Positions 52,171 to 64,000 of a stretch of DNA of 64,000 nt are shown piece after piece. The stretch is from positions 10,807,300-10,871,299 of the forward strand of contig QVOM02000001.1 in assembly GCA_003586115.2 (NCBI GenBank). The letters are read 5' to 3'. The translations under genes were made by a program, and so were the position numbers. The notes beneath the pieces are model-generated. The model saw only the letters and a list, made by a program, of their open reading frames with translations, had not been told where the DNA came from and did no database searches. Every line of letters begins with the position of its first letter. Position 1 is the stretch's first letter. The DNA comes from Salvator merianae. Taxonomy: Eukaryota > Chordata > Lepidosauria > Squamata > Teiidae.

Positions 52171-53136
52171 AATTTGCAGGGAACAGATACATTCAGAGGC
52201 CTGACTTGGCTGTTTTTATTTCTGCTAAACAGGGCAAAATATGAGTGAGACCTTTGCCCCGATATGCTGCCCCCTTTATTTAAAACACCAATGTACTAGG
52301 AAGTTTATAACCATGATTATCAATTTTGTCTTTGGACTTGGTGATTAGCATTAGATCACACAGGAATCCTGAACCACAGATTTGCTAGGGACTGTGGCTT
52401 TCATTTAGAACACTGTGGTAAATAATGTTTGGTGCGAAGTTTATGCCATTTAGGTATGTGCAAAGGCAACAGCAAAACAGCAGCACAATGAAGCAGAATG
52501 TTAGTTTATATTTTGGCTAAGAGATGGTTGTCCAATCCAAGCTATTGTGTTATGCTTTGCTACAAAAGACATCCTGTGGACAAATTTTCTAAAAAATCTA
52601 GGTCTGGCCTCTTTTCTTCAGGCAATGGGAGAAATCCTAAAATGTTGGGCAGGTTCATCCTAAAGATAGTCTTGAAGATGATTTGCGTCTGGGAAGCCTG
52701 TGTTGTGATACCTCTGAGTTTCTGTGTGTGTGAACTATCTGAGGAAGCCACAGCTGAGCAGTCTAGAACTTTAGGGACAGATTTAGCCCTGGCTCCTCAG
52801 GCAGGACTATTTGGTACAAAATGCTTTGTGGTCCTCAGCTGGAGGGATGTGCCTTCTCCTATTTTGTTGTCTTCTGTTACCATGGACAGCAGCAACTGTG
52901 AAATATTTGCTTTTTGATTCTAACCAGATCTTATAAATCTGTTCTCTAGAAAAGTGTGAGAAACAGTTTACTGTACCTTGTTCAGGAATCAATCTGAGTA
53001 GGAGTATAAAATTTCTGGATATTTTGCAGCCAAAACAGGAAGAGTCTTTTGATGTACAAAACCAAAATGCAGGTCTTCAGGAAATCTAGAAAGTGTTATT
53101 ATTCTAGTTGGGCCTGTAGTTGGTTTTCTTCTTTGA

Positions 53137-53185
53137 CTGCAATCCTGTGCATGGTGGGCCTTGTTTCTGTATGTACGTACAGGAT
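53137..53185. repeat. Short foldback, TGCAATCCTGT/ACAGGATTGCA
   Basis: Perfect 11-bp arms enclose about 29 nt. The AGGATTGCACTG text matches a repeat common in reptile DNA. Confidence 0.6.
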
Positions 53186-54582
53186 TGCACTGTTAGTGTA
53201 TGAAATATGATATTCATAATTTTGTACCCAAAATTATGCACTTTGGTATATTTGTGAAAATACAGAATTTGTCCCCAGGGATGACAGAATAAAATTTAAA
53301 TTAAAAAACATGAACATTAGAAAGAAAATTGTTTATCTGCAGTTTGAAAAGGCATATAAGCTGTAGCATTTTTATAACATATAGATTTAGGGTTTAAGGG
53401 AAAGCCACAGAATGCATCTTCATAGGAATTGTTATCTATTTGATTATTCTGTAACGTAACGCTGAAGAATTCAGGATTTATTGCTGGTATGATGTAGTTA
53501 TACCTGTTTCAGACCAGTAAATCATACATTCCTGAAAATCATCTCTCCAGTATAGGGATACTCCTTTTATCTTTTCTTTTCCTCCTAACTGGGATACAAA
53601 ACTAAGATAACTTCGTTATTAAACCCTATATTTTGTTGAGTGGCACAGGTAATATGATCATATTCCATGCTTGTTTGAACAGGGGTGACTTATCTCTTCC
53701 TGAGAGGGATCAGCAATTCATATGGAAATGGATACTGAATTTTCATCCCTTGCTTTTAGTTTCTCACTGGAGCATTGCAGCATCTTTTACTATTTTGTGA
53801 CTCCTAGAAAAGTAAAGTGAGCAGTCCGGATAAATGGCCGTTCATTTATTCTGACTTTTTGAATATTAGTGAATTACTGCATTTGCACAGCACATCCATC
53901 TTTCTGTTGAATTGACACAGAGGATTCTTGGCAATTTTAGGCTTATCTGCTCCCTACCTTCCTTCCACTTGTGCAATATGACAAAAAGCTGGCTTGTTTC
54001 AAACAAACTATAATTAATTCCCCTTAGTTGATAACTTTATATAAAGCAACAAGCAGCACTTTAGCAAAGTGAAAATGAACATTTTCTAAGTCCTCCATCA
54101 CCAGCTAGAGAAGGAGGGGATCGGATGGTAGGTCTTAAGCTCATTCATATCTCTGCAAACTGTGGTTCAGCATAGCAGGCAGTCATAGCCAGTTTACTCT
54201 ACCTTCACAGGCTGTATGTCTTACAACAAGTCCTGCTTCAAACAAGATGAAATGCAGTCTTCCATCATCAATGTGATCAGATGTGATTGTATTCTTTTGT
54301 TTTAAAAACAGTCCTCGATATAAGCAGGGTAATGTAACCTAGCTAAGTGAAAATGTAGACATATTTTTTGTATGCAGTCTTTAATCTGTGGTATGATATG
54401 GCAATTTTAGGGTACTTGCAGAGAAAACTCCATTTAGAAATCAGGACAATTCAAGAGCCAAGATGCTGCAAAACGTTAAAAATGGCAGAAACTTAACATA
54501 ATATATACCAAATATATACCAGATTATGCAAAAAGCAGAAAGACTGGAACTGTATGATACAAGAACAGTTGGCAGAGTGCAT

Positions 54583-54617
54583 GTGCGCACACGCACACAC
54601 ACACGCACACACACACA
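54583..54617. repeat. (CA)n microsatellite
   Basis: CA repeats interrupted by CG, followed by TA steps. The apparent reading frame on the other strand is a by-product. Confidence 0.95.
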
Positions 54618-54639
54618 TAAATATATAGATATAAAACAA

Positions 54640-56480
54640 ATACTACCTATGTAAAAGGAAACAAAGAGGGTATAAGCGTGTTCATCAAGGATGAGAAAGG
54701 TCAGCAACATACAAGCTATGATGCAATCGTAAACATTCTTAAGCAACTTTATGAAGACCTGTATGAAAAAATATTATGACAACAAGAATAACTCATTGCT
54801 TAGATAGTATAATCTTACAAAAACTAACTGCCGAGCAATTAAAAGTGTTAAATATATCTATCAAAGCCCCTGACATTAAGGCAGTAATTAGTAAGTTAAA
54901 AGGTAACAAAGCTGCTGGACTGGATAGTTGCCAGCTTTATTCTATAAAACCTCTCAGGAAACACTCTTCACTTAGTAAACCCCAACATGGAAAGATTCCA
55001 TACTAGTCCCATGTCCCAAACCAGGAAAACCTGCAAAACTCCAGAAGCCTTCTACCCCATTGCCTTATCGAACCAGGACTACAAAATATATACCTCTGTG
55101 CTAGCAAAAAGGATAAAAAAATCATCAATATCTTAACTGGATCAGAACAGTTTGGCTTCACTCAGAACATAACTATTGAAAAACAAATACCTATCGCCCT
55201 TAACGTCCTAGACCACAGCCCTAGAATAAATACTCCACTAGGCTTATTTTTCCTAGACATATAAAAAGCTTTTGATTCAGTGAATTTTAGTTACTTAATA
55301 CAAATACTGAATAAATGTAGCTTTGCCAATAAAATTTACAATTCTGTCAAACAAATTTACTCAGTTTCCAAAGCATAGGTATATATAAATTAAACTCTAT
55401 CTGACAAATTCCTACTAGCCAAAGGTACTAAGCAGGGATGCTTCTTCTCCCTGATAACAGCAATGACAACAACAATGTTTATAATGCCCATTTCACCAAA
55501 GGGCGGGAAAACAAACATATACAATCAATATAAACAAAAATTATTTATATTGCATATTAACCTGGCCGAATCTGAGATATTATTTAAAAACCTCCCTTAA
55601 GACAACAAAATGATATATACAAACCAATCGAAATAAAAATGTCAAATAAAGAAATTAAATATTTAGGGACCATTATCCCAAAAACCTAAATTCAGTTATT
55701 AAACTTAACTATAGTCCTGTCTGGAGGAAAATAAAAACTCCTCAAGTAATGGAAGGGCAATAAAGGTGTTGCCTAATTTACTGTTCTACTTCCAGACAAT
55801 TCTGGTATCTCCGCCTCTACAAACATTGAAACTTAGGGCAGGAGGAGTTAAACAAGTGAATCTTTCAGAAATCAAGGTCCATACTCTCAAAAACTGTGCA
55901 CTATGGACACCAACAATTTCAGGATATTGGGGGGCTGTGTCGTTAGTCAGCTCCAAAACAATGAAGGATCCATGAACTATTGGAAAACCCAGAACTTTAT
56001 GGAAACCCATTAGTCATTCCTTTTAAATGGGGGGGGAAAAAATAAATGCAAAAACCGTTTCTTAAGTTCCACACTCCAAACTTAGCAAAAATGTCTCCCA
56101 GTCTAATCCCTGGATATGCCAATTGCAGTCCTGCCTCAAATTAATTTTATACTGTCCAAGCATCTCAAAGCCTTTGAACAGGTAAGAATAAACACATTAA
56201 AAGACTCCAGAAACTTACAGCCCTTTGCCCTTGATGAAATCAAGCAGATCCTTGACCATAAGAAGGAAGAATAGTTGACTCCAGTTACCATGTATAGACT
56301 CTTAATATCACAAGAATACATAAAAGCTCTAAATAGACAATCTACAGATTTTGAATATTTTTTTTAGAAGTTTAACATTATGGATAAGAGACCAGCTCTC
56401 AAAATTTATAATACTGTATACTAATAGAGGCAAACAGCAGCTTTTTATCAGGTCTCTGCACAGTTTGGGAAAATGATCTG
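54640..56480 (+). mobile_element. L1-type LINE ORF2, decayed
   Basis: Pieces of L1 ORF2 can be read in order: VFIKDEKGQQHTSYDAIVNI; then ISKLKGNKAAGLDSCQ, equivalent to the KAPGPDG region; then TCKTPEAFYPIALSNQDYKI and AKRIKK; then SEQFGFTQN and LGLFFLDI followed by a stop and KAFDSVNF, equivalent to the ALD/EKAFD motif. Stops and frameshifts are many. The 3' limit is uncertain. Confidence 0.75.
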
Positions 56481-57715
56481 GAAATTAAGTACTATAGTTT
56501 ACTACGGTCATAGAGCAACATTAAAAGTACATGATTAATGTCATGACAAATTTGATCAGTATAATAAAACATGTAAATTGTAAAATTTTGTGCAATGTGA
56601 AAGATGGGCTACATGTATTAAAACTTAAAAATATTAAAAATATTAAAAAATATTAAAATCTTGTGTGTTAGAGCCAGTTAAAACTTTTCTTAATTTGATT
56701 GCACTAGCACAAAACCTAGCCACATTCAATGTTATCTATGGGTGTTTATCTTCTACTAGTTGTTTTAGGTAGTATTTGTCTTCTTTACCTGGGAGCTGCT
56801 GCACAATAGGTAAAATAGATGTGGTTGAGTTCTCTGACACTGAATTGTCCAGGATAACATCCCAAACTTATAAATAGTGCACTACTGCCAAGTATAAAGA
56901 AACGAACCTAAAGACCCTGCCCTGCAGGCATAACACACCATCATTTCTTAACTCTTCAGGGTTCTGTTTACTAATGGTCTTTAGAACGAAGAATAGCAAA
57001 ATGCACAGTAAGAAATAGATGAGTTTCCTATTATCTGCAAAATCAGTGATCACCCACCACTGGAAAGAATTTGTTAAATTAATCCTGTGGCTCAGGTGCA
57101 AGGAAGTAAGAGGTTAAACCTAATTCTATACCTGTATCAGGTTAAGCAGTTAAACAACTGTGAAAGCAGACAGCACAATATGTACCCTATATGAATTTAC
57201 TACTTGTGAGGTGTTGTTATATTTGATTATAAAGTATTTGGTTATGTTACTGTTGAATTGTTGTGTCTTTGACTGTGTTTTATGAACCAGAAATACTTCT
57301 TTATTTTTAAAAAAAGATAACAATAAAAGAAATCAAAACAAATATTGTTTGGTTACAGGGATTAAAAATAGGTGGGCTACAAACAACGCCATCTATAATT
57401 TTTAACAGGACTATAGGGACAAAAAAGCTATCTAGGCACAGATCTTTCTATCCTGACCTTTGATAACTATGCAGGTGGTATTGCCAGGAATTCATTTTTC
57501 TCTCATTTTTTTTGCTCCAAGTGCTACAGGGCACTTGGGTTTTTTTAAAGACTGACTGATATAGTGCATGCTTACAAATGCTTTTCAAGTTTCTGATCAT
57601 TGGCCAAACAATTGATTATTCGAGTTCCCCCTTCTCTTAAAATGGGTAAAAAATAACCCAGTAGCTAGTAATGTCAGAGAGCTTTTCTTTGTGTGTACAG
57701 TGACTAACATGTTTC

Positions 57716-57807
57716 TGCCTTTTCTTCTTCTTCTTCTTCCCCTCCATTCCATCCTTATGCCTCTTTCTCCTCCCTCTCCCATCCTGTCTTTCCTGCTTTA
57801 CTCTCAG
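57716..57807 (+). promoter_or_regulatory. Extended polypyrimidine tract before exon 14
   Basis: About 90 nt of nearly uninterrupted C and T, including TTC repeats and CCTCC blocks, run directly into the acceptor CTCTCAG of exon 14. Such long tracts bind U2AF and polypyrimidine-tract-binding proteins in known alternative exons. Regulation of exon 14 through it is inference. Confidence 0.6.
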
Positions 57808-57909
57808 CCGGTCCCAGCTCTACAGCCCTCTCCGCAGCCTGTCCAGTACTCTCCAAGTTCCTGCCCCCAAGTCCTCCTGCCAGTCTCTCCACCCCAGCAG
57901 TATAACATG
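57808..57909 (+). CDS. R3HDM2: R3HDM2 exon 14 (probable alternative exon, residues 465-498)
   Basis: This exon codes for PVPALQPSPQPVQYSPSSCP then QVLLPVSPPQQYNM. I recognise this Pro/Gln-rich block from the R3HDM family, lying before the ADDLSNPFGQ segment that must be encoded beyond the window. A long C/T tract of about 90 nt precedes the acceptor CTCTCAG. The donor ATG|gtatta is weak. The 102 nt are phase 0 on both sides. Weak donor plus symmetric phase suggest a regulated cassette exon (inference). Confidence 0.85.
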
Positions 57910-59202
57910 GTATTAAGAACCCAATTTCTTAGCAAATCTGTTTCTTTGTAATGCTTTGTATGTTTCTGTGCTTCATGTGAGCCAAGTTATTTCACATTCC
58001 TTTGCCACTTATAGTGACTACCTTTGCCATATTGCAAAAAAAGCAGAAGCAGAAGTTTGTGCTTTGATCATAGGGGTTGAATTACTACCAACCACTACCA
58101 GTGTCAGGAGCTTCATTTCAAGAGTATTCCTGTCTTCTACAGTTTCTGTGAAGTCATGTTTATGCACGTTTGTTGTTGCTTGGTTCTAGAGATCTTTCCG
58201 CAAGAAAGGGCACATGGCACCTCCCTAGCCCTCAAAGAGTAATGTTAATGTTACTGAGATAATAAGATTAGCTCCTCAGCCAGCAGAGCTCCTGCATTTG
58301 GAAATGCTAAATGGCATACAGTTGCAGAGAAGTATCACGATGCACCTTTTGGGTAGAGCAATCAGATGAACTGCTGATGTCATATGGCAGAAGCAGGTAA
58401 ATAAGTACTAGATGTATGTCAGACATCATAATAGAGTGAATTATAGGGAGTTATGTGCTCTTGGTATTCCCCCTATCCAGATAGTCCTTTCTAGCATGAA
58501 CTCATAGAACCAGATATTTGTCTTGATCTTCAACGGAGTGAACTCTCAACCATATGCTTTTGATAATACTATTTTGTGAGTGTAGCAGATGAGAAAATGG
58601 ATGTGTCTCCATTATAGAATAAAGGCACCTTAATCAAACCCTCAGTGCAACTGGTCTCCATTGGGAATAATGGAAGATAGCCTCACTTAAGATGCCATTG
58701 CTGCATAATAGAGACTCAGCCACAGAGATAATTTTGCAGAAAGAGGCAATCTAGAATGCTTTTTTCTGGGTTTTAAGCAAATGGGAAGTGAATACGCTGT
58801 ACATCTAATGAACAATGGACTGATAAGGCAGAAATGGTACAAGAAAATACATAAGTACAGTAAGTGGCAACGTTTCTATATCCTGCCATTTTAATTTACT
58901 TTTTTTCAGTCTATCCTTATAAGTCTTCATCCTAATTTTCAATGCTTCAGGATTTTCTGAAGAAATGATACTTTAGAAAATATTTGCAATAAGCAGATAA
59001 GTTTTTTTTCCCCTCCATGCAACATATACTCTGTACTCTGACCTACAGAAAACTTCTCACTGTTCCTGAGGCACTTGAATGAAAACTAAAATCATTATCC
59101 AAACCAAATGTTTGTTTTTCACCCCACTCCACCCAGTGTTTGAGATTGGTTAGCTTTACATTGCTGTTGCAAGCTGAACACATCTCTTTTATTTTTACTT
59201 AG

Positions 59203-59231
59203 AGATAGATAGATAGATAGATAGATAGATA
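59203..59231. repeat. (GATA)n microsatellite
   Basis: About seven perfect GATA units. Confidence 0.95.
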
Positions 59232-59747
59232 TGGAAAAAATGTTAGCATTTCTCTTGTTTGTTTGGGATAAACCTCCCATTCTCGCAGCAAGATTTCACA
59301 CACCTTGGTGTCCACATTGTATTCCAGTCTGTTTTTTTCAGAGTTGATTTCAGTCTATTGGATTTGAAAAAGCATTTGCTGAACTGTCCATTAGACATCA
59401 ATGAAATCTCAATTTGGTAACAGCCATGCACTTAACAGAGAGCTACATCCAGCCTCAGTTCTTCAAGAAGGGCATGCTTATGGTATCTGTACTTTCCAAA
59501 GCCCATTTTATTACATTTCTATTTAAATGTATAAGTGCATACATATTTGAATCTAGGCTTGTGCTAAAGTGGTAGGAACATGCTTTGAAATGTTATCTGG
59601 TTAACTGTCTCCGCATCTAGCCTCCCAGCTGCTTGGTGAGAGATGTCTAGAAAGGGAAAATTTGAAAAAGGAAATCATTGAGGAAAGAGGGTTAACTACT
59701 TAAGGCCCGTATTTCTTGGCTTTGTGTGAGAGAAGGGACCCTAACAG

Positions 59748-59760
59748 CCACCAGAGGGCA
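59748..59760 (+). promoter_or_regulatory. CTCF-like motif
   Basis: CCACCAGAGGGCA is an excellent match to the CTCF core CCASYAGRKGGCR. It has the same orientation as the one at 27656. Occupancy is unknown. Confidence 0.45.
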
Positions 59761-61209
59761 TGCATTTATCTAGTCTGTATGATCAAATGGTGCAAGGTGA
59801 GCGACTTTTAAAGCTATGTGGATGACAACTTTATCATAATATAACCATTTTTGACCAGATACGTTTCTTCAGAAGAAATATCAGGGACACTATGGTATAT
59901 AATATATATAATCTACACTCTGGCTTGAGATGTATGATTCCTTAATTTGTTGCTCAATTTGTATAGTTCTTTTTAATTGTTGATTAAATATGAAGCAAAC
60001 CTTTGACTTTGCTGAATTTAGTTTCTGCATATTTATAAGAGTATTTGTGACAGTTCCTCATTTCTCATGAGTTAGAACTGCAGCACTCATGTATTCTTGA
60101 GTTGATATCTTGAGAAAGCCATGTTGGATGGATTGGAGTTTTTTTAAAAAAGGTCCTTCCAGAGCCCTCATTATTTGCAAGTTTCTGCATTCACAGCATT
60201 TTTGTTGAATGAAATCCTTGTGAATAACAAGGGACTATTTACAGAAAAAAAATGCCAGTTCTGTTAGAGCCACTGTTAACTACTGTACTAAAAAAATCTA
60301 TAATTGGAGTACTATTGTTGGGGGGCGGGGGGGAACCTGTGCATCCTCTGTCCTGAAACATCTATAAAAGAAAGTACATTTAGGAAGTTCTTATTAGTTA
60401 ATGCCTCTTATACATAGTGGCAGGTATTAGAAAGGATCTAGATCTTCAGTTGTTCATGAGTTGATGTATTGCCCTATATGGTGTCTTTGCTGCCAAAATC
60501 ACATTGGACTCTACTATGTGGAATCAAGGTGGAATCAAGGACTGCCTTCAGATTCCATACCTCATCGTTCTGAGGGAGTGCTGTCCCATTCAGCACAGGT
60601 TGCCTAGCCTTGCTTGTACACTGTCAGATTCATCTTGACTGGATAGATATAGCCTGAGTTTGGAGGGATCCAAGCAATATTGAGCTTCACAAACCTGAAA
60701 ACTTATGTCCCACAACTTGTTTTTTTTTTTTTCCATGTAAGAGTCAAAGGTAATTCTAGAACAGTACAAACTCTTTAGGGTAGCAGTTAAAGCGGTTAGG
60801 AGGAGAAGACTGCTATCTTAAGTAACATGAACCTTGTCTTTTCTTTCTGTACTACATGTTTTTTTTTCTTGTTGTTTCTATATTGTGATGATTATTTGGA
60901 CTGATGTGCAAGGTAATGATATCTAGAGTATGTGGTCTTGGAGCAGCCAAACTGTTTTTGTTTCATCAATCCATTGTAGATTTATTCATTATTTAATTTT
61001 GGTGTGCTGGTTTGCGTAGAGACATTCCATGCATCTCCAGTAAAGTTATATTCCCACAACAGAATGTCTTTAACATGAGGACACTACCTGGGAGGTGGGG
61101 CAGATGTGTCCATGAGTCAGAATTTACTGTCTTATTTTTCTGAATAACAGTGCAGTCCTGCCTTGGTGGTGACAGCATTCTCCTGGTGTGTAAAGCCCTA
61201 TGCTATTTA

Positions 61210-61745
61210 AATCCTGGTATGGTGAGGAGATGCTGCTGAAAATGAATAGTAGTTATCTGCACCATTTTAAGCATTCTGATTTCAAATTGCCCTGTCTGAG
61301 GTGCAGTAATCCAAAGTGTACACAGTGTTCTAGATATGGATATACCACTGATTAGTATAAGGGTATTATAACATTTGTAGTTTTATTTTTAATACTGTTT
61401 ATTATCCTAACAGGCTGTTGGCCTTGTTTACAGCCGAAGCACACTGGGTTAATACTTTCATTGAACTATCTATCGATATGCCAGGAACTCTTCTGTGGTC
61501 AGTGACAGCCAACTCAGATCTCATTGACATATTTAAGTATGTATGTGATTAGGATTCTTTATTCCTCTGTGAATCACTTTGCACCTATTTACACTGAACA
61601 GCGCCTGCCTTTTGTTGCCCATTCTGTCAGTGTCCAGAGATCCCTTTGGAGCTCTTCATAGTCCAGTTGAGTTTTTTTCCATTCTGAACAATTTGGTGTT
61701 GTCAGCAAACATGGCTGTTTCCCTTCTTAATCCTAACTCTGTAGC
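61210..61745 (-). mobile_element. CR1-type LINE fragment
   Basis: On the minus strand the blocks TGCTGACAACACCAAATTG, GGATCTCTGGACACTGAC and CTGCACCTCAGACAGGGC follow the order of a CR1 ORF2 stretch beginning at the reverse-transcriptase ADDTK-like motif. It is a different subfamily from the other copies here, and strongly diverged. Confidence 0.6.
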
Positions 61746-61754
61746 TAAAATTAT

Positions 61755-61925
61755 GAGAGGGCCTTCTTTGTGATAGCTCCCATGGTCTGGAATGTCTTCC
61801 CTTCCGAGGTACATCAAGCATATTCACTCTATACATTCAGACACAACCTCTTTACTCATGGCTTTGGCTAAAAAGACAGCTTTTAATTGCTTTTGATTTT
61901 ATTTTAATGTATTTTGATTGTTAAT
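61755..61925 (+). mobile_element. L2-like LINE ORF2 end
   Basis: GAGGGCCTTCTTTGTGATAG CTCCCATGGTCTGGAATG codes for the typical AF-V-AP-LWN-LP end of L2-like ORF2, followed by a degraded terminus and a T-rich 3'UTR. It is the sense counterpart of the region at 23735-24220. Confidence 0.65.
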
Positions 61926-61949
61926 CTTCTTTATGAGGATTGATTCTCT

Positions 61950-62520
61950 TGCTGAGTGAAACAGGAAAGTGCAAAAACTGGCTTGAAACTCAACATTAAA
62001 AAAACAAAACAAAACCCCACTAAGATTAGTTCCTGGCAAAGAGAGAGAGAAGAAATGGACATAGTATCAGATTTTTTTTTCCTGGGTCCAAAGATCACTG
62101 ACGACAGTATCTGCAGCCAAGAAATGAAGACACTTGCTCCTTGGGAAGAAAGCTATGGTAAACCTGAACAGTATGTTAAAAAACAGAGACATCACCTTGC
62201 TAACAAAAGTTGTATGGTCAAAGCTATGGTTTTCCCAGTAGTAATGTATGGCTGTGAGTGTTGAACCACAAGGAAGGCTGAGTGCCAAAGAATCAATGAT
62301 TTTGAATTGTGATGCTGGAGAAGACTTTTGAGAGTCCCTTGGACTGCAAGGAGATCAAACCAGTCAGTAGTAAAGGAAATCAACCCCGACTATTCACTGG
62401 AAGGACAAATAATGAAACTGAAGCTGAAATACTTTGGTCACATAATGAGGAGACAGAATTCATTGAAGAGATTCTGGGAAAGATGGAAGGCAAAAGGAGA
62501 AGGAGATGGCAGAGGTTGAA
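61950..62520 (+). mobile_element. BovB (RTE) LINE 3' end
   Basis: The frames read KTGLKLNIKKTK, MVKAMVFPVVMYGCE, then RVPWTARRSNQSVVKEINPD and LKLKYFGHIMRRQNSLKRFW, the C-terminus of BovB reverse transcriptase. There are frameshifts. It ends at a GATA run, with the typical 3' tail lost or replaced. BovB is characteristic of squamates (and ruminants). Confidence 0.85.
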
Positions 62521-62535
62521 ATAGATAGATAGAAG

Positions 62536-62655
62536 TCAAAGAAATAGCTGTGTTAGTCTGGGTCACTAAGCAACAGAGAGAAAGAAGTTGGTAGCATGAG
62601 CTTTTGTAGACTAAGCCTACTTCATCAGATGCATAGAATGAAGTGCCTAGGAACA
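62536..62655 (+). mobile_element. Dispersed repeat, second copy
   Basis: It matches 19066-19217 in inverted orientation: TTGGTAGCATGAGCTTTTGT, AGACTAAGCCTACTTCATCA and, before it, GTGTTAGTCTGGGTC. It starts directly after the BovB end and its GATA run. Confidence 0.65.
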
Positions 62656-62783
62656 GACCTATATAAGCAAGCTGTGTGTATGAATAGTAATAGAAATGCA
62701 AAACTATGAGTGTGGTGATGAGCTGACAAGTTAAATATAACAAAGGTTGTTAAGGCTTTGTGTGTGAATAGAGGTGCAAACTC

Positions 62784-62928
62784 GATGCTGGCTGGGAACC
62801 AAAAAGGAGATATGATAAACAGTCAAACAATGGTTTCCTGGTACACTACACATATTATAACACTAGTTAACACCCCAGCCTCTTTAGGGCTCCCTTGAAC
62901 AACTCCTTTCTGGTTCCCAGCCAGCATC
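62784..62928. repeat. 26-bp inverted repeat
   Basis: The arms 62784-62809 and 62903-62928 are reverse complements with one mismatch (GATGCTGGCTGGGAACCA core) around 93 nt. It lies 130 nt downstream of the dispersed repeat, probably as part of the same composite insertion. Confidence 0.8.
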
Positions 62929-63449
62929 ACTCTGCAATACAACACTCTGACAAGTTTGGCAAATGCAGGAGGATAGTTATTTAGTTCTTCCTAGCTTTTA
63001 AGAAGCTAATTGATTACAGAAAAGGAGAAAGTGATAATATGTAAAAGCACCATAACAGAAATGAATATTGACCATGTATTAAGCACTATTGCTTCTAAAT
63101 ACTGACCAGTACCAACAAATTTGCATTCAACATTTCTTCTGCTCTACTCCAATGAGAAAAAGGGAATTTGGAACAGTTCAGTTGAGAACAGATGGAATAT
63201 AAGCTTTCTGCCCCAAAGAAATCAATCAAGCAGATAATAAGTGAGAAAAAAATAATGTCTGCTAGAAATTTACCCTTTTTGGCAGTGGAGGCTGTGGAAC
63301 CTTGCCCTATAGTCTCTTGAGCCCTCAAGCAATTCTGATCACTGAAAGAAAAGGAAGGAATGATGTTTGAGGGTTCATAATTCATGCTCAAGAGAATGTG
63401 CATACCTATATTGGAACCTTTTCTTGGATCTCAAAAAGGATATAGCAGA

Positions 63450-63990
63450 AAAGATTCAAAGCAGGACAACTAAAATAATCAGTGGCCTACACTAGGTTTC
63501 TTATGAGGAAAGGTTGTGGTGTCTGGGGGGTTTAGTCTAGAAAGACAAGTGAGAGCAGACATAACAGAGTTGTATAAAATGTCACATGGTGTGGACCCAA
63601 GTGGTTAGGAAGACGTTTTTTCCCAAAATAATAGAACCAGGGATCATCATATGAAGCTGACTTTTGGAAAAGTCAGGACAGACCAAAGAAATTAAAAGAA
63701 AAAAGCAGAATATGTAGTTAGAACTTTGATAGTTTCAAAAAAAAGGTTGGGATCCGTTTATGGTAGTCAGAGTTATTCATGGATATTAGCTTTGATGGTA
63801 GTATGATTAGCCTTTGTAATAGGAGGTTGTATGCCTCTGAAAGCCACCTGCTGGAAGACTGTGAGCAGGGCAGGCTTGTGTTCTGTGAGAGGGCTTTCTT
63901 GTGCAGTTGGTTGATCGTTGAGAGAACAGGCTGCTGTATTAAATGGGTCGTGGATCCAATCCAGTTGGGCATTTCTTACATTCTGAAGTT
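63450..63990 (+). mobile_element. CR1 LINE 3' end
   Basis: It follows the CR1 ORF2 C-terminus in order: AACAGAGTTGTATAAAATG, then ATCATATGAAGCTGAC, then AGGAGGTTGTATGCCTCTGA and AATGGGTCGTGGATCCAATC. It is strongly diverged from the copy at 40.3 kb, so probably older. Confidence 0.7.
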
Positions 63991-64000
63991 ATGTTGGAAG

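Larger units (their letters stand above)
47861..57807 (+). other. R3HDM2 intron 13
   Basis: About 9.9 kb, the largest complete intron. It holds an antisense CR1 (48330-49870), GC-richer unassigned segments (49900-50240 and 51630-52170), a CA microsatellite and a decayed L1 (54640-56480). The stretch 52180-54400 shows nothing I can name except a small palindromic repeat near 53137-53185. Confidence 0.7.
57910..64000 (+). other. R3HDM2 intron 14 (incomplete)
   Basis: About 6.1 kb with no further R3HDM2 exon found; the next expected coding block (ADDLSNPFGQ-type) is not present. The first 3.3 kb hold only a GATA microsatellite and a CTCF-like motif. From 61200 on the DNA is mostly LINE-derived (CR1, L2-like, BovB) plus a dispersed repeat with inverted arms. 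Confidence 0.7.

Noticed and set aside
54441..54746. 101-codon antisense frame
   Set aside because: It runs through the CA microsatellite (VCVRVCVRVR text), a typical artefact.
57910..64000. Search for the next R3HDM2 exon (ADDLSNPFGQ block)
   Set aside because: No matching coding sequence with splice sites was found, so it must lie downstream of the window.

Overview
This is a vertebrate nuclear genomic window, most likely from a squamate reptile (lizard or snake). It has long introns, GT-AG splice sites and AT-rich intergenic-like DNA. The repeat mix is CR1, L2-like, L1 and BovB LINEs, a MIR-like CORE-SINE and a Ty3/gypsy remnant. BovB together with abundant CR1 and L2 is what points to a squamate. 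Nothing in the sequence identifies the species.

The window holds one recognisable protein gene, R3HDM2 (R3H domain containing 2), on the + strand. I placed 14 coding exons between 10044 and 57909. They join without a frame break into the first 498 codons, roughly the N-terminal half of the protein. The start codon is at 10076. The R3H single-stranded nucleic-acid-binding domain is in exons 5-7, the SUZ domain in exons 8-9, a Ser/Arg-rich linker in exons 10-12, and the start of the Gln/Pro-rich tail in exons 13-14. The rest of the C-terminus lies beyond 64000. The promoter and any upstream 5'UTR exon lie before position 1, because exon 1 starts with a splice acceptor. The assignment to R3HDM2 rather than R3HDM1 or ARPP21 rests on the MSNSNTTQETLEIMKESEKK-type N-terminus.

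Region by region: 1-10043 is upstream intron with a hAT-like non-autonomous element, a Ty3/gypsy integrase remnant and small LINE fragments. From 10044 to 33000 the first 11 exons are interleaved with SINE, MITE, L1 and L2 remnants. The 33-64 kb part has only three exons (12-14) and is dominated by decayed CR1 copies, including a nearly full-length one at about 40.3-43.8 kb with a recognisable ORF1 esterase, a decayed L1 at 54.6-56.5 kb and a BovB 3' end at 62 kb.

I see no dedicated new biological system. The points most worth checking are a dense cluster of palindromes just downstream of exon 9, two TIR-bounded MITE-like elements, a TATA/CTCF-like segment with an open frame and a splice donor in intron 7, two ORFs of unknown origin in introns 12 and 13, and several in-frame alternative-splicing options in R3HDM2 itself. 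No tRNA, rRNA, microRNA, CRISPR or prokaryotic feature was found.
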